From assembly GCA_948146395.1 (NCBI GenBank), contig OX411544.1, positions 88,502,132 through 88,566,131 on the forward strand: 64,000 nt of DNA, in the 5' to 3' direction. The notes beneath the pieces are model-generated. The model saw only the letters and a program-made list of their open reading frames with translations, was not told the origin of the DNA and did no database searches. This document shows, one piece after another, positions 41,233-51,712 of this stretch; the first letter of the stretch is position 1, and each line of letters starts with the position of its first letter. Source of the stretch: Fragum whitleyi (Eukaryota; Mollusca; Bivalvia; Cardiida; Cardiidae). A program made the position numbers and the translations under genes.

Positions 41233-42762
41233 ATGTCAGAGACTGACTCAGAGCAGGAGACAGAGGTTTTCTATAGAGGTCCAAGAAGAGAAGACAGTGA
41301 CAGACACCGTGACGAGGTGACGACAGGCGATGGAAGTCAGAGAGACTCAAGTGTAGATTCCAACAGCCTGGGCTCAGCTGTAAAGAAGATGATTGACATG
41401 CAGACCAACATATCTGAAGCACTACAGGGAATCACTCAAGCTCTGACGCGCCTGGCACCAGAACCAGCACACCAGCAGCAGGTTAACAGCAATCAGAACT
41501 GGAGTGGTAGACCAGTAGCTTCAACCACCACTAGTCAAGACAGATGTACACCCCAGATTAGGCTGCACAGTGAGAAACCAGCAGAAGATAGGGGATCCTT
41601 GAGTTGTGAACAGACTGTCCAGACCAGCCCGCCATGCCAGAACCCACAAACCGAAAGACAAGGAGGAGGTGATTTTGACCCCGCCACTATGGAGCGCTAC
41701 CATCAGCTAGTCAACCAGCAAAACCAGCGAGTACCTAGTGAACGTAGATTTCAGTACTTCCGTGATGATGTACATCAGAATAACAGACCTAGGACTCAGC
41801 AGAGTAGGTTAGCCAGTGGACCTAGCCATTCAATAAAATTTCCTCCATTTCAGGGCAAAGAAGATTGGCAGACATGGATCAACCGGTTTGAGGCTGTTGC
41901 GTACAGACATGGGTGGGACGATGAGAGAAAGCTTGATGAACTCCTACCTCAACTGCAAGGGTGTGCGGGTGACTTTGTGTTCACTCAATTAAGAGCTAAT
42001 GTAATTAATGATTACCATCTTTTAATTTCAGAGCTAGATGGTCGTTTTAGAGTGGTCGAGAGCCCAAGAAGGTATGCAGCGAAGTTCAGCCGCAGGGACC
42101 AGAAGCAAGGGGAAACAGTGGAAGAGTATGCGGCAGAGCTCAAGAGGCTGTATGACAGAGCCCATAGAAGAAGGGACCAAAAAACAAGAGAAGAAGACCT
42201 GGTGAGAAGATTCTTGGACGGTTTAAAAGACGATGACTTACGATGCGAGGTAGAATATGTGAAAGACCCAACCAACATAGATGATGCAGTGTATTATGCC
42301 GTTAGCTTGATTCACACCAGACGAAACCCCAAACAAGTGTACACCGACAAGAAATTCGGGACGGTAATAAGAAGTGCTGAAGACAGCGACAGAAGCGATT
42401 GTGAGGAAGAACAGGACTATGTTTGTCAGGTACAAACCAGAAGAAGAATGCGCAAGGGGACGACGCATGAAAAAGAAATGAAAGTGGCTGTAGATCAAGG
42501 TCAGCCACCAGCACAGGCTAAAGACAACAGTGATATTCTGATTCTCATCCTAGACCAGCTGAAGAATCATGCAAAGTCACAGACTCCAAGCAGACAAGGA
42601 AATGAGTGCTTTTATTGTCACCAACTTGGCCATTTCATTAAAGACTGTCCTGAGGCCAAGCAGGGGACACATGATCAGGGATCAAGTAAAGAAATTAGCC
42701 AAGCGAACAAGTCTTTAAACATGAATGGGCTGAACCTGAAGGCCGAGGTGAAGCCCCAGTAA
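41233..42762 (+). CDS. gag: Gag polyprotein of the LTR retrotransposon
   Basis: 509 codons, uninterrupted. The N-terminal 195 residues are polar and low-complexity. A Ty3/gypsy-type retrotransposon gag domain follows at about 198-355: SIKFPPFQGKEDWQTWINRF, then the ETVEEYAAELKRLYDRA and LVRRFLDGL segments. A CX2CX4HX4C zinc knuckle sits at 459-472 (CFYCHQLGHFIKDC) for RNA binding. The product would form the virus-like particle. It overlaps the next frame by about 60 bases, which contain the slippery heptamer. Confidence 0.93.
   Translation: MSETDSEQETEVFYRGPRREDSDRHRDEVTTGDGSQRDSSVDSNSLGSAVKKMIDMQTNISEALQGITQALTRLAPEPAHQQQVNSNQNWSGRPVASTTTSQDRCTPQIRLHSEKPAEDRGSLSCEQTVQTSPPCQNPQTERQGGGDFDPATMERYHQLVNQQNQRVPSERRFQYFRDDVHQNNRPRTQQSRLASGPSHSIKFPPFQGKEDWQTWINRFEAVAYRHGWDDERKLDELLPQLQGCAGDFVFTQLRANVINDYHLLISELDGRFRVVESPRRYAAKFSRRDQKQGETVEEYAAELKRLYDRAHRRRDQKTREEDLVRRFLDGLKDDDLRCEVEYVKDPTNIDDAVYYAVSLIHTRRNPKQVYTDKKFGTVIRSAEDSDRSDCEEEQDYVCQVQTRRRMRKGTTHEKEMKVAVDQGQPPAQAKDNSDILILILDQLKNHAKSQTPSRQGNECFYCHQLGHFIKDCPEAKQGTHDQGSSKEISQANKSLNMNGLNLKAEVKPQ
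42714..42720 (+). promoter_or_regulatory. -1 ribosomal frameshift heptamer TTTAAAC
   Basis: In gag phase it reads T TTA AAC, the classic U-UUA-AAC slippery site. The -1 frame is closed by TAG at 42696-42698 and gag stops at 42760-42762. A shift is thus possible only in a window of about 63 bases, and the heptamer lies in it. After slippage the frame continues without a stop to 43743. Confidence 0.85.
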
Positions 42763-43745
42763 GAAAACTCAATGGCCGACATTATGAGAAGCAGGAGCAC
42801 CTAATTCGCAGAACTGAACCTTGCAAGAATGGATTATTTATTAAAGGGACAATTGAGAACTTGAATATCATCTTTTCCGTACAAACCAGAGCAGCACAGT
42901 CGATGATATCCAAAAGGGTGTTTGACAGACTTTCTGCTGGAAGCAGACCTAAAATCGAATGTTTCGAAGAACAAAAAAGTTTTAGACATGCTGAGAAGGG
43001 GAGAATAGAGTCACAGATATCTTTAGGACCAGTGAAGCTACAGAAGGAGCTGGTAGTTGCGGACATAGAAGAAGATGCCATATTAGGAATGGACATATTG
43101 CAGGATGACGAAGAGGGACCAGCTGACATCCTGTTTAGCAAATCTGTTGTAATTCTTAGAGGTCAAGTGATACCCCTTTACAGGGACAGTACAGACAGTC
43201 TGATTCGAAGAGTACATGTGACAGATCCCAGATCTATACCCCCTCTGAGTGAGTCAAGACTAACCTTGTTCTGTCCACAGGATGAACAGGGAACCAGAAT
43301 TTATGAGTGTGACACCACCAGAGTGCCTACAACATTCAACAAGAATGAGTGTAAAGCTCATTTAGAAGATAGGAATTTTTTTGCAAAGCTAGAGCAAAAG
43401 CAGAATTTCACTTCCATGGTAGCCAAGGAAAGTGTCCAGAAATTGACAGGTGTGACACTCTGTGAAAGGAAAGAAATCAAAGTACAGGAGGTACATCACA
43501 CAGAAGAGAAAGAAGAGTGTAAATGTGTTCAAGAGAAGTTAGCATGCAGGCACAGTATGCAGTATTCATCTAAGAAGAATTGTCAAGAACTACGGAATGA
43601 AGAGAGATGTCATTACTACCAAGGATATTTGGTACCCAAGTATGGTAGTATACTGATGAGAAAATTGAGGGCCTATCTTTGCCAGACAGCTGATGATTGG
43701 GATTTGAACACTGGTTGTCTGACTGGTGAGTGCAGGCGATGCTAG
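42714..43745 (+). CDS. protease-like region in the -1 frame, active site lost
   Basis: The frame runs from the slippery site for 343 codons to TAG. It has the shape of a retropepsin: a beta strand, then VQTRAAQSMISKRVFDRL where these proteases carry the D-T-G-A catalytic loop, then EEDAILGMDIL matching the conserved ILGMD strand. The catalytic Asp is Gln and the Gly is Arg, so it should be inactive. The Cys-rich C-terminal part resembles nothing I know. No polymerase follows. Confidence 0.75.
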   Translation, partial: FKHEWAEPEGRGEAPVRKLNGRHYEKQEHLIRRTEPCKNGLFIKGTIENLNIIFSVQTRAAQSMISKRVFDRLSAGSRPKIECFEEQKSFRHAEKGRIESQISLGPVKLQKELVVADIEEDAILGMDILQDDEEGPADILFSKSVVILRGQVIPLYRDSTDSLIRRVHVTDPRSIPPLSESRLTLFCPQDEQGTRIYECDTTRVPTTFNKNECKAHLEDRNFFAKLEQKQNFTSMVAKESVQKLTGVTLCERKEIKVQEVHHTEEKEECKCVQEKLACRHSMQYSSKKNCQELRNEERCHYYQGYLVPKYGSILMRKLRAYLCQTADDWDLNTGCLTGECRRC

Positions 43746-45820
43746 GATGCTTAAGTTACTGTTAGAGTATCCAGAAGAAATACCGTTGACGAAGTAGGCT
43801 ACGCTTAAACGGACAAAGAGATGAACAGAGGATATTAAAATTACATTTTTGGAGATTGAGTAATGAAAGGATGTTTCAAGGTTTAGTTAAGATAACTCAG
43901 TATCAAGGAGTAAATGGTAAACAAGTCAAGTAGGGATAAATGGTTAAGATGGTCGGATCCAGAGTAGATTGACAACTGTCGAAGATGTATGGTACACCAG
44001 AGAGGCAGTGAAGACATGAGGAGGGCCAAGGAGTACCTACACATGGTCAAGGGAAGTAGTGGAGGGTCAAAGAGTGACCATTAGGGTGAATACTACTTTG
44101 AGTGACCATGGTGAGGTCAGGGCTAGATGTTTAGGGGCCTACAGGTAGTGTGTACAGTTTGTCAGAGATGATGACATATCTAGGGGACAGACAGCTGCTG
44201 CAATTTAAAAGGAAGATTTCAGAGGATCCAACTGTTACTGACTTGTTTAGCCAGGGATTGTTTATGAAGTACGCCAGTATTGAATGAACTCAAAGGGAGA
44301 GCTTGGGTATCTTGGAACATATTGGTTTGTTGTGAACAAATGAGACTGTGTATTACAGTGTAGACTATGATCAGCGGTTGACAAAATGGAGAGTATGGTG
44401 ATAGCTCAAAGGTGCATACAGGAAAGATGACATAGAGAGGGTCAAAGGGTACCAAAGTAGGGTCATGAGGGTAGTGGGTCAAAGAGTGACTGAGAGAAAA
44501 TTTACCAGAGGTGACCATGGTGAGGTACAGGACCAGATGTTGAAAGTCTAAGACAGTGTGCATTTATGAGATGATTCCAGAATTTTGGACTGCACGAACC
44601 GTTATACCTGAGAGTGAGAATTGAGTTTACACAGACTAGTGTAGTTTTGACAAAATTCCAGGATGAGATGACCCAGCCATACAATGCTGACAGTTGTAAA
44701 ATTTTTTATGTTACCTGACATTTGAAAGAGAATAATTTACATATTTCTTCTACTTTGTTGCGCCTGTCATGATGTATATGGCAGGTCCGTTTTGTTTCCA
44801 TAATTTATACGCACAGAACGGATAGGATTTAATTTTTGCCAGTTTTACTAAACTGGAAAAGTCGCCTGCCATGAAGGGGATTGGCAGGCCCGTATTGTAC
44901 CTGTCAAGGAGCAGCTAGGTACACTACGGGTATAGAAGGATGAAACGCTTCCATGTCGCTAGTTTCAATTTTTTCGTTTCGCTTGGCATATTGTATATGG
45001 CAAGTCCGTTTTGTGTCGCACAAACCAGAACTCAAAACGGATAGGATCTATTTTGCCAGTTTTACCAAACTGGACAGGTCGCCTGTCATGAAGGGGATTG
45101 GCAGGCCCGTATTGTACCTGTCAAGGAGCAGCTAGGTACACTACGGGTACAGAAGGATGATCCTTTGACATTACCAAGTGAACTAACCACTATCTCGCAG
45201 AAAACGATGATGGAAACCAGTATTACTTAATATTGACATTCTCGTGTTTCGCGTCCGAAAGTGTTATTAATTTTTAAGAACAGTGTGAACTTTTAAATTT
45301 AGATAAAATTAAGTAGGATTTTTTCGCGAATCATAGAGTCACATTTAAGGTATCAGTTCAACTAAAAGACTTTAGGCGTAATCTTTTAAGTATATTGATC
45401 TCAAAACAGTGACAGTGAATAATAAGTGTTATTAATTTAAGGTGTTTATTAAGTTTTGAAAACCAACAGTTAAGTTTTAAAGGATTATAGTTTTAACGTG
45501 CAAGTAGAGTTAGGCCTATTCGGTTTATTGTGTGTTTATCTTTATTTGTAAAATTAAAATAGAAGTGAATTGAAGTGCCGACTAGCTTCTGAGTTTATTC
45601 TTAAATCTAGGACTGTACTTCATATTCAGTTGTTCAAATAATTTGGTCAATACTTCTTGCACTATATTTTTTGTAATATAAATTGGCATTCAGTCTACTA
45701 ATACTTATCATGTTTTTTTGTTTTTTTTTTTTGTTTTTTTATAAGAATTGCTCCGGTAATTCATTCATTTCACAGCTTTGTATTTATTAGTTGGGTTGGC
45801 AATCGGAGTTTTGCCAAATT
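43746..45820 (+). other. non-coding remainder of the retrotransposon interior
   Basis: No reverse transcriptase, RNase H or integrase motif is visible in any frame. GTGACCATGGTGAGGT occurs twice (about 44103 and 44512) in a diverged 100-bp repeat, and a larger pair is listed separately. Confidence 0.75.
44760..45165 (+). repeat. direct repeat pair inside the retrotransposon, 217-bp offset
   Basis: Both copies run through ATATGGCAGGTCCGTTTTG-like sequence, AACGGATAGGAT, GCCAGTTTTAC, and a nearly identical segment from ATGAAGGGGATTGGCAGG to CTACGGGTA (44871 and 45088). Confidence 0.85.
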
Positions 45821-45831
45821 AAGAGGGGGGG
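45821..45831 (+). other. polypurine tract
   Basis: AAGAGGGGGGG ends three bases before the 3' LTR, the expected plus-strand primer position. Confidence 0.8.
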
Positions 45832-45834
45832 TAA

Positions 45835-47232
45835 TGATATATCCTGGTTATCCCCTGATTTTCAATCACTTTCAGTAGTATTTGAGCATCTAATATCCGA
45901 CATGTTTTCGGTATCACAAATCGTATGGGGTCAGCCTTTCCAAGTATTGAAGAGATAGTGTCTTATCAATCCTTGTATATGCTGTATCCGTTTATTTCTG
46001 TCTGATGTTGTGGGTACTTGCAGCATGTATATTTCTTTCGTGTATTCCTGTTTTTCCTAAGAATTATTCACTCCTATGTATTGGGGTCAGTCTGTACATG
46101 TATTTCTGAGGCAGCTACTGTAAGAAATCCCTGTGCATACTGTGTTTATCTGTTACAAGCCCAGTGTTGTAGGTACTAGAATACACGGAATAGATCATAT
46201 GCTGTAGACCCAGATCAGAGCTGTTGGTCTACATGCACAATAAAACACTTCGTGCAACTAGATCTTGTAGATTTCTTAGGGTATTCAGGTCGTTTGAAGA
46301 CTTTTAGTCCATTTTTGCTTGATCGGGAATGCCGGAATCCATCATTTCCATGCACAGCTCCCGGTCCGATTTTGACAGTCGATTTTTCATTTATTTATTT
46401 TCTGCAATGCAAGACAACTAATGCATATCGTTTTCTGAGCATTATACTTAACTTAGAAATCGCTGCCGAGGTCTGACACTCGCTAGTTCTTGCATTTTTC
46501 GTCAAAGGTCGATCTAATCTTGCAGCATGTTTTCTATTTTTACCGGATATTGAGTGGATTCGGTGACCCGTAAAAGTTGCATTACGTGTACAAAGTTTGT
46601 TTATATCACATGATCGTCAAGGTCAATTTCACTATTATTTATAGTAACCACGTTTTAGGGGTTTTGACAGCTTCTTTTCACTAAATATTTGATTTTTCTA
46701 AGGAGGTTAGTTCCTTAATTTAGAGAAAGCCGTCAGAACCGTTTCAGAGTCTTCTAGGGTGACCAACGACGTCGTGACCCGTTTTTTGGGTCGCGACCAA
46801 TTTTTTTGGCCGTACGACCAACTTTTTTGGTCATGACCAACGTCGTGACCAATATTTTTGGTCGCACGCGCTCGCATGATATAAATAGGCCGCGTTCCTT
46901 TGGTCACCAGCTCAGTCCGATCTCGAGGGTTAGGGAACTAACATTACGTCGCTATTCTGCTTCACTCTACCAAATTTAGGAATTTATTGATAGAATTGTA
47001 TTGAAAACGTTGTAACTACAGTAAAGAAATAATAATTGTCGCGTAGACTGAAATTTAAATGGTCGTTTTCGTCATTCTTTGAATTCCTTTACTGACTGAG
47101 CTCACTTTTGGCAGCGGCAACCCTCGAGCGACGTGTTGCATTTAAATCTGCAACTTTCAACAGATAGAGAGATAGAGAGATAGTAAGAGGCTGGTGAGAG
47201 AGAGAACCGACCCTGTCCCCTGACTCGTTACA
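45835..47232 (+). repeat. 3' LTR
   Basis: Same length as the 5' LTR and identical wherever I compared them. Followed by ATAT (47233-47236), which matches 39775-39778. Confidence 0.95.
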
Positions 47233-47710
47233 ATATCTTAAAATCTAGTCAAACCTTAGATTTGCTATTTCAAGAATTTCAAGCCTGTGGAGCGACTCAA
47301 GCCATTCGTGGCTTTCTAGTTTACATTGCTCCAGCATAGAGATTTATCAATTATTGGTAGTATAGCAAGATGTCAAGATTCATTGGGTTGATACATGTTC
47401 TAACCTTGAAATTTCTAAGTATAGCATAATGACATAAGTACTTCATCAAATTTATGCCCAAAAGGGCAGTGATTAGCCAACAAGTTATTATGATATAGTA
47501 CGAGAATAGATGTATGGCGAATTTCAAAATCATGCATTTCACTTTTTTACGATTAACTTTGCAATCCTGTTCACTATATATTTTTCTGCTGTACACAAAA
47601 CTTTAGACAAAAAAGACTAGGATTAGCCTTGATGTTCAGTCTTATCCTACACTGCCTGCTTTTGACTGAATTATTGAAGGAAAAAAGCGTCTGACTGATT
47701 GAAATGATTC

Positions 47711-47875
47711 TTAAGGTAGTACACCTGTAACAGTTCCGCAACATTTCGCAGCTTATGATCTTTCACAATGTTAACCAAAGTTTCCTAATGAAAATCATTA
47801 GGAAACCTTGGTTAACACTGTTCAAGTTCATGACCCCGGAAATGATGTCAAACTATTACAGGTCCACTACCTTAA
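47711..47875. repeat. TTAA-flanked MITE, GGTAGT..ACTACC ends, copy 1
   Basis: TTAA-GGTAGTACACCTGTAA opens and TTACAGGTCCACTACC-TTAA closes it. A central hairpin TTTCCTAATGA / TCATTAGGAAA is extended by TTAACCAA / TTGGTTAA. The TTAA target fits piggyBac- or Kolobok-like elements. Confidence 0.82.
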
Positions 47876-47975
47876 ATAAGGCAATCAGGAAAAAAACAAA
47901 ATTGAAATGCAGCGGAATCAGGGTCAAACAAGAAATTGACGGTACAGCATTAAACTACATGTAGAGTCAATCTTA

Positions 47976-48300
47976 CTCAAGCAACCATGTCTAATAAGCG
48001 ACCATTTTCATTAAATGACCACTTTCAAATCCTGTTCTTTAAACCAAAATATCTGATAAAAGTAGTAATTACTGGTCTGAAAATATTGGAAATGGTTCTT
48101 ATGTTGATAAAACTCCATTAGAATCATCTCATTGTTTTAAAATATTGGAAATGGTTCTTATATTGATAAAACTCCATAAGCAAGGAATTAGCAATGACAT
48201 ATTCAATAGAAATTGTTGGAGATTTGTAAATAAAACATGTACTAAGCAACCATTCTCTTTAACGACCGCTTAGTGGTTGCTTAATGCAAGTTTTACTGTA
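47976..48300 (+). repeat. AAGCAACC repeat, copy 2, with internal 58-bp duplication
   Basis: AAAATATTGGAAATGGTTCT with TTGATAAAACTCCAT occurs twice (48081 and 48139). The ends carry CAAGCAACCATG and CTTAATGCAAGTTTTACTGTA. Related to 20380-20612. Confidence 0.6.
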
Positions 48301-48453
48301 TTTGTTTACAAATAAACAATGCAACAACCCTGAGACAATTTTAGTCTGAAATGTAAACTTGACTGAAAATTTGGTACGAGGTATTTAAGATGAGATGTTG
48401 ATGAAAAGTGATTGATTATTTATGTATGTTTTATCATTGATTGTGTTTGAATC

Positions 48454-48614
48454 TTAAGGTAATGGACCCTTAATAGTTCAGCATCATTTTGGAACTCATT
48501 GTCTTTCACAATTTTGACATAGGTTTTCTAATGAAAATCATTAGGAAAGCTCGGTTAATGCTGTTAGTTCTTTATGTCTAAAATGTTTGGTGTATTACAG
48601 GTCCACTACCTTAA
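48454..48614. repeat. TTAA-flanked MITE, GGTAGT..ACTACC ends, copy 2
   Basis: TTAA-GGTAATGGACCC opens; TTACAGGTCCACTACC-TTAA closes. It keeps the central CTAATGAAAATCATTAG hairpin of copy 1. Confidence 0.82.
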
Positions 48615-48734
48615 GAGGCTCATATATGATAAAGATGGCATTGTCATTGACAGTAATATTTAATCAATAAATTGATAAATCCTTAATAGTGCCCACACAT
48701 TGGCAATATTATGACCAATCATGTAGATTTACAA

Positions 48735-48990
48735 TATTATATTGCCCCCCTTCGGGTGGTCTGTCCGTAGACCGTTTTTTGTCCGGAGCAAAAAGTATGC
48801 AAGCTAGAATCATGAAACTTCAAAGGTGGATAGATCTCATTAAGAAGACGTGCAGTGCACAAAAACCATAACTCTACTCTTCATATTTTGTGAGTTATTA
48901 CCCTTTGCTGATTGACTAAGAAGAGGCTTTTGACCTGCTTTTCTGGAGGGGGGGGGGGGTTATATGTCTTACAAACATCTCATGTTGATT
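48735..48990 (+). repeat. dispersed repeat (matches 30207-30480)
   Basis: It shares TTTTGTCCGGAGCA, GTATGCAAGCTAGAATCA and ACCATAACTCT with the intron-6 copy; a 12-base G-run (48948-48959) lies near its end. Confidence 0.65.
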
Positions 48991-49031
48991 ATAGTATGAC
49001 CTACTTTGTGGGAGTGAAATAACTCCTTTTT

Positions 49032-50090
49032 AGCTCACCTGAGCACGAAGTGCTCAAGGTGAGCTATTATGATCGTACAATGTCTGTTGTGCGTCGTCAG
49101 TCGTGCGTCGTCCACAATTTCTGAAAACATCTACTCCTCGTAAACCAGTGGGTCAATCTTTATGAAACTTGGCAGGGATGTTCCATGGGTCAAGCTCCAC
49201 CAAAGTTGTTCAAATAAATGAAATCCACCCTTAACTCTCCCTAACCAAAATCTTTAAAAATCTTCTTCTCTGAAACCAGAAGGCAGACAGCTTTCATATT
49301 TGGTATGTAGCATCATCTAGTAGACCTCAAGGAAGTTTGTTCATATCAAGACCCTGGGGTCATATTTGGGCTCCACCAAGGGACAACCCTTTTTACATAG
49401 AATCATAGAGAGAAAACCTTTAAAAATCTTCTTCTCTGAAACCAGATGGCAGACAGCTTTCATATTTGGTATGTAGCATCACCTAGTGGGCCTCTACCAA
49501 GTTTGTTCATATCAAGCCCCTCGGGTCATATTTGGGCTCCACCCGGGCACATCCCTTTTAGCTCTTCTGAGCACTAAGGGTAAAAAACGAAAATCTTCAA
49601 AAATTTTCTTCTCTGAAACCAGAGGGCACACAGCTTTTATATTTGGTATGTAGCATCATCTAGTGGGCCTCTACCAAGTTTGTTCATATCAAGCCCCAGG
49701 GGTCATATTTGGGCTCTACCCAGGTGCATCCCTTAGCTCATTTGAGCACGATGGGAGAAAACAGGAAACTCTTCAAAAATCTTCTTCTCTGAAACCAGAG
49801 GGCAAACAGCTCTCATATTTAGTTTGTAGCATCATCTAGTGGACCTCTATCAAGTTTGTTCATATCAAGACCCTTGAATCACATTTGGGCTCCAACCGGG
49901 TTCATCCTTTTTTACATAGAATCAAAGAGTGAAATGGCAAATCCTTCTTGCTCTTGGCTGAAAACATTCCAGGGTATTTATCTTATGAAGAAATTATCTC
50001 CTTGTTGACATATGTCTATTTAATTTATGTGATGTCCTAGGGGTCAAAGAGACTCAGGTGAGCAATCTAGGACCATCATGGTCCTCTTGT
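49032..50090 (+). mobile_element. AGCTC-type element, type 1, copy outside the gene
   Basis: It starts AGCTCACCTGAGCACGAAG and ends CTCAGGTGAGC-AATCT-AGGACCATCATGGTCCT-CTTGT. It has five internal units of about 180 bp. No coding content. Confidence 0.87.
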
Positions 50091-51712
50091 AATATTCTTA
50101 ATATTACGTGGGTGTTATTACACTAGAGGAATAACTATGCAAATGAGCTCAGATGTGATGTCAGTTCCAAGCGGCATTATAAGTTTTCGGAAAATTGAAA
50201 TGGAATGTTTAATTTCAAGATTTCTGACAATTTTTACCAAAAAATCAGGTCATGTTATGAATGAAATATAAAATTTGTGCTTGTTAAATGCAGAATTAAT
50301 TAAACAAGTCATCTTAAACAGATAAAAACTTGGCGACTCATTTAATAAATTCAGTATTTAATGACCTTATTCAATATCCACTATTTATATGAGGAAGGGC
50401 AATATTGAAGATTGATTCTATATTATTGTAAAACTATTAGCTCGACTACTTCAGTATGGGCTGCTTAAGATTGTTGAAACTACATGTATGTAAAATTAGG
50501 ATTTGTATTAAGGATACATTACATTGTATAAATAAACTCGTTATCAATATTTCTCCTGTGTTTTTATGACATTTTCATACTTGATCTCCGCTGTTATTGG
50601 AGAAACTTTGGGTATTGCAACAGCCTGGGAACACACCAGGGCCTGGGACACTCTACTGGCTCTTTGAAAAGCCTATGAATTGCTGTTCAAGATATCTTTG
50701 ATCAACAGTTACTGCTCACTGAGTTTACCTCTGTTTTCCAAGACATTTTTTCCTCCATGTGGATTTCATATGAAAATGGGTTAAAATTATAAAAAGCTTA
50801 ATTGATAAATGAGAAAGAAAAGATAAGGACACTAAGTTACTTTGACTCATTGTTCCTGAAATAAATATATGCAGTAATTTTAAGTACCACATGTCGAAGG
50901 CCACTGGGGCTATTGACAGGGTGTTGTGTCCGTCTTGCGTCCGTCCATGTGTCCAGTCGTAAACTTTTTCTTTAAAAATCTTCTTCTCAGAAACTTTTGG
51001 ATGAATTTCAACCAAACTTCACAGGACTGATCCTTGAGTGACCCTCTTTAAAAGTTGTTCAAGAAATTTTGATCAAATAAAATATGGATTTAATGGGCGT
51101 GGCTAATTTCCAAATATGGTAAAAAGTGAGTTTTCTCAGATTCTAATTGATGGATACCAATTAAATTTTACATGAATGATCTTTGGGTGACCTTTAATCA
51201 GTCTACCAAAAATAATTGTGATCGGACGAAAAATATGTACTTTATGGGCAGAGGTCATTTACCTATATGTTATATAGTGGAAACTTTGAAAATCATTTTC
51301 TCAGAATGCATAGATTAATATCAACCAAATTTCACTGGAATGATCCTTGAGTGACCCCTTACCAGTCAACCAAAAATTATTGTGATCGGATGAAAAATAT
51401 GTATTTTATGGATGGAGGTCATTTGTCTATATAGTTAAATGAAGGAGGAGTTGCACATGCTTCTGTGACCATAATATCAGCCTCTTGACATAGATTCTTT
51501 TCTCTTGACATTCATTTAATGAAATTACCCGATGTAGATGTTGATTTGCTGTTACCATCCAGCACTAGGAATATTTGAACTTGGCTGTCCTCCGACGGCT
51601 CTTTCTATGACGCAGTGAAAAATCACCAGCTTACATCAATATGCACATGGTCACACGATGAAAAATATTTTGTGAATTTTAATTTACTTCCATATATAAA
51701 TGATGGACTAAA
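50091..51712. other. non-coding stretch with AGCTC-repeat remnants
   Basis: No gene is recognisable. 50581-50650 is a decayed type-2 start (CCGCTGTTATTGGAGAAAC); 50895-51435 is a type-3 interior lacking its start; 51555-51600 is a decayed type-2 end (CCATCCAGCACTAGG). Confidence 0.6.

Larger units (their letters stand above)
39779..47232 (+). mobile_element. gag-only type LTR retrotransposon (Ty3/gypsy-like), pol absent
   Basis: Direct repeats of 1398 bp (39779-41176 and 45835-47232) begin TG and end CA; I see no difference between them. ATAT flanks both outer ends. The 4.66-kb interior has an intact gag, a frameshift site and a protease-like frame, then about 2.1 kb without any reverse transcriptase, RNase H or integrase. 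It resembles terminal-repeat-with-GAG elements. Identical LTRs imply recent movement using another element's pol. Confidence 0.92.
39168..47321 (+). mobile_element. AGCTC-type element, type 3, interrupted by an LTR retrotransposon
   Basis: It starts AGCTCCACTGGCTGAAAGCC and has the GCGTCCGTCCGTACGTGC tract, then about 150-bp internal units (GGGCGGAGGTCATTT). After the LTR element (39779-47232) it resumes and ends GCCTGTGGAGC-GACTC-AAGCCATTCGTGGCTT-TCTAGTT. The joined flank CCCAAAATATCTTAAAATCTAG matches an uninterrupted relative at about 18284-18306 (CCCAAAATATCG, then AAAAATCTAGTC), which supplies the empty site. Confidence 0.85.

Noticed and set aside
41033..41422. 129-codon minus-strand frame over the LTR/gag junction
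   Set aside because: Antisense to the gag start and LTR end; low-complexity Ser/Leu content, no motif.
9445..50090. CRISPR array or prokaryotic operon
   Set aside because: Repeats are long, diverged and dispersed, with no uniform spacer pattern. Introns and retroelements show a eukaryotic genome.
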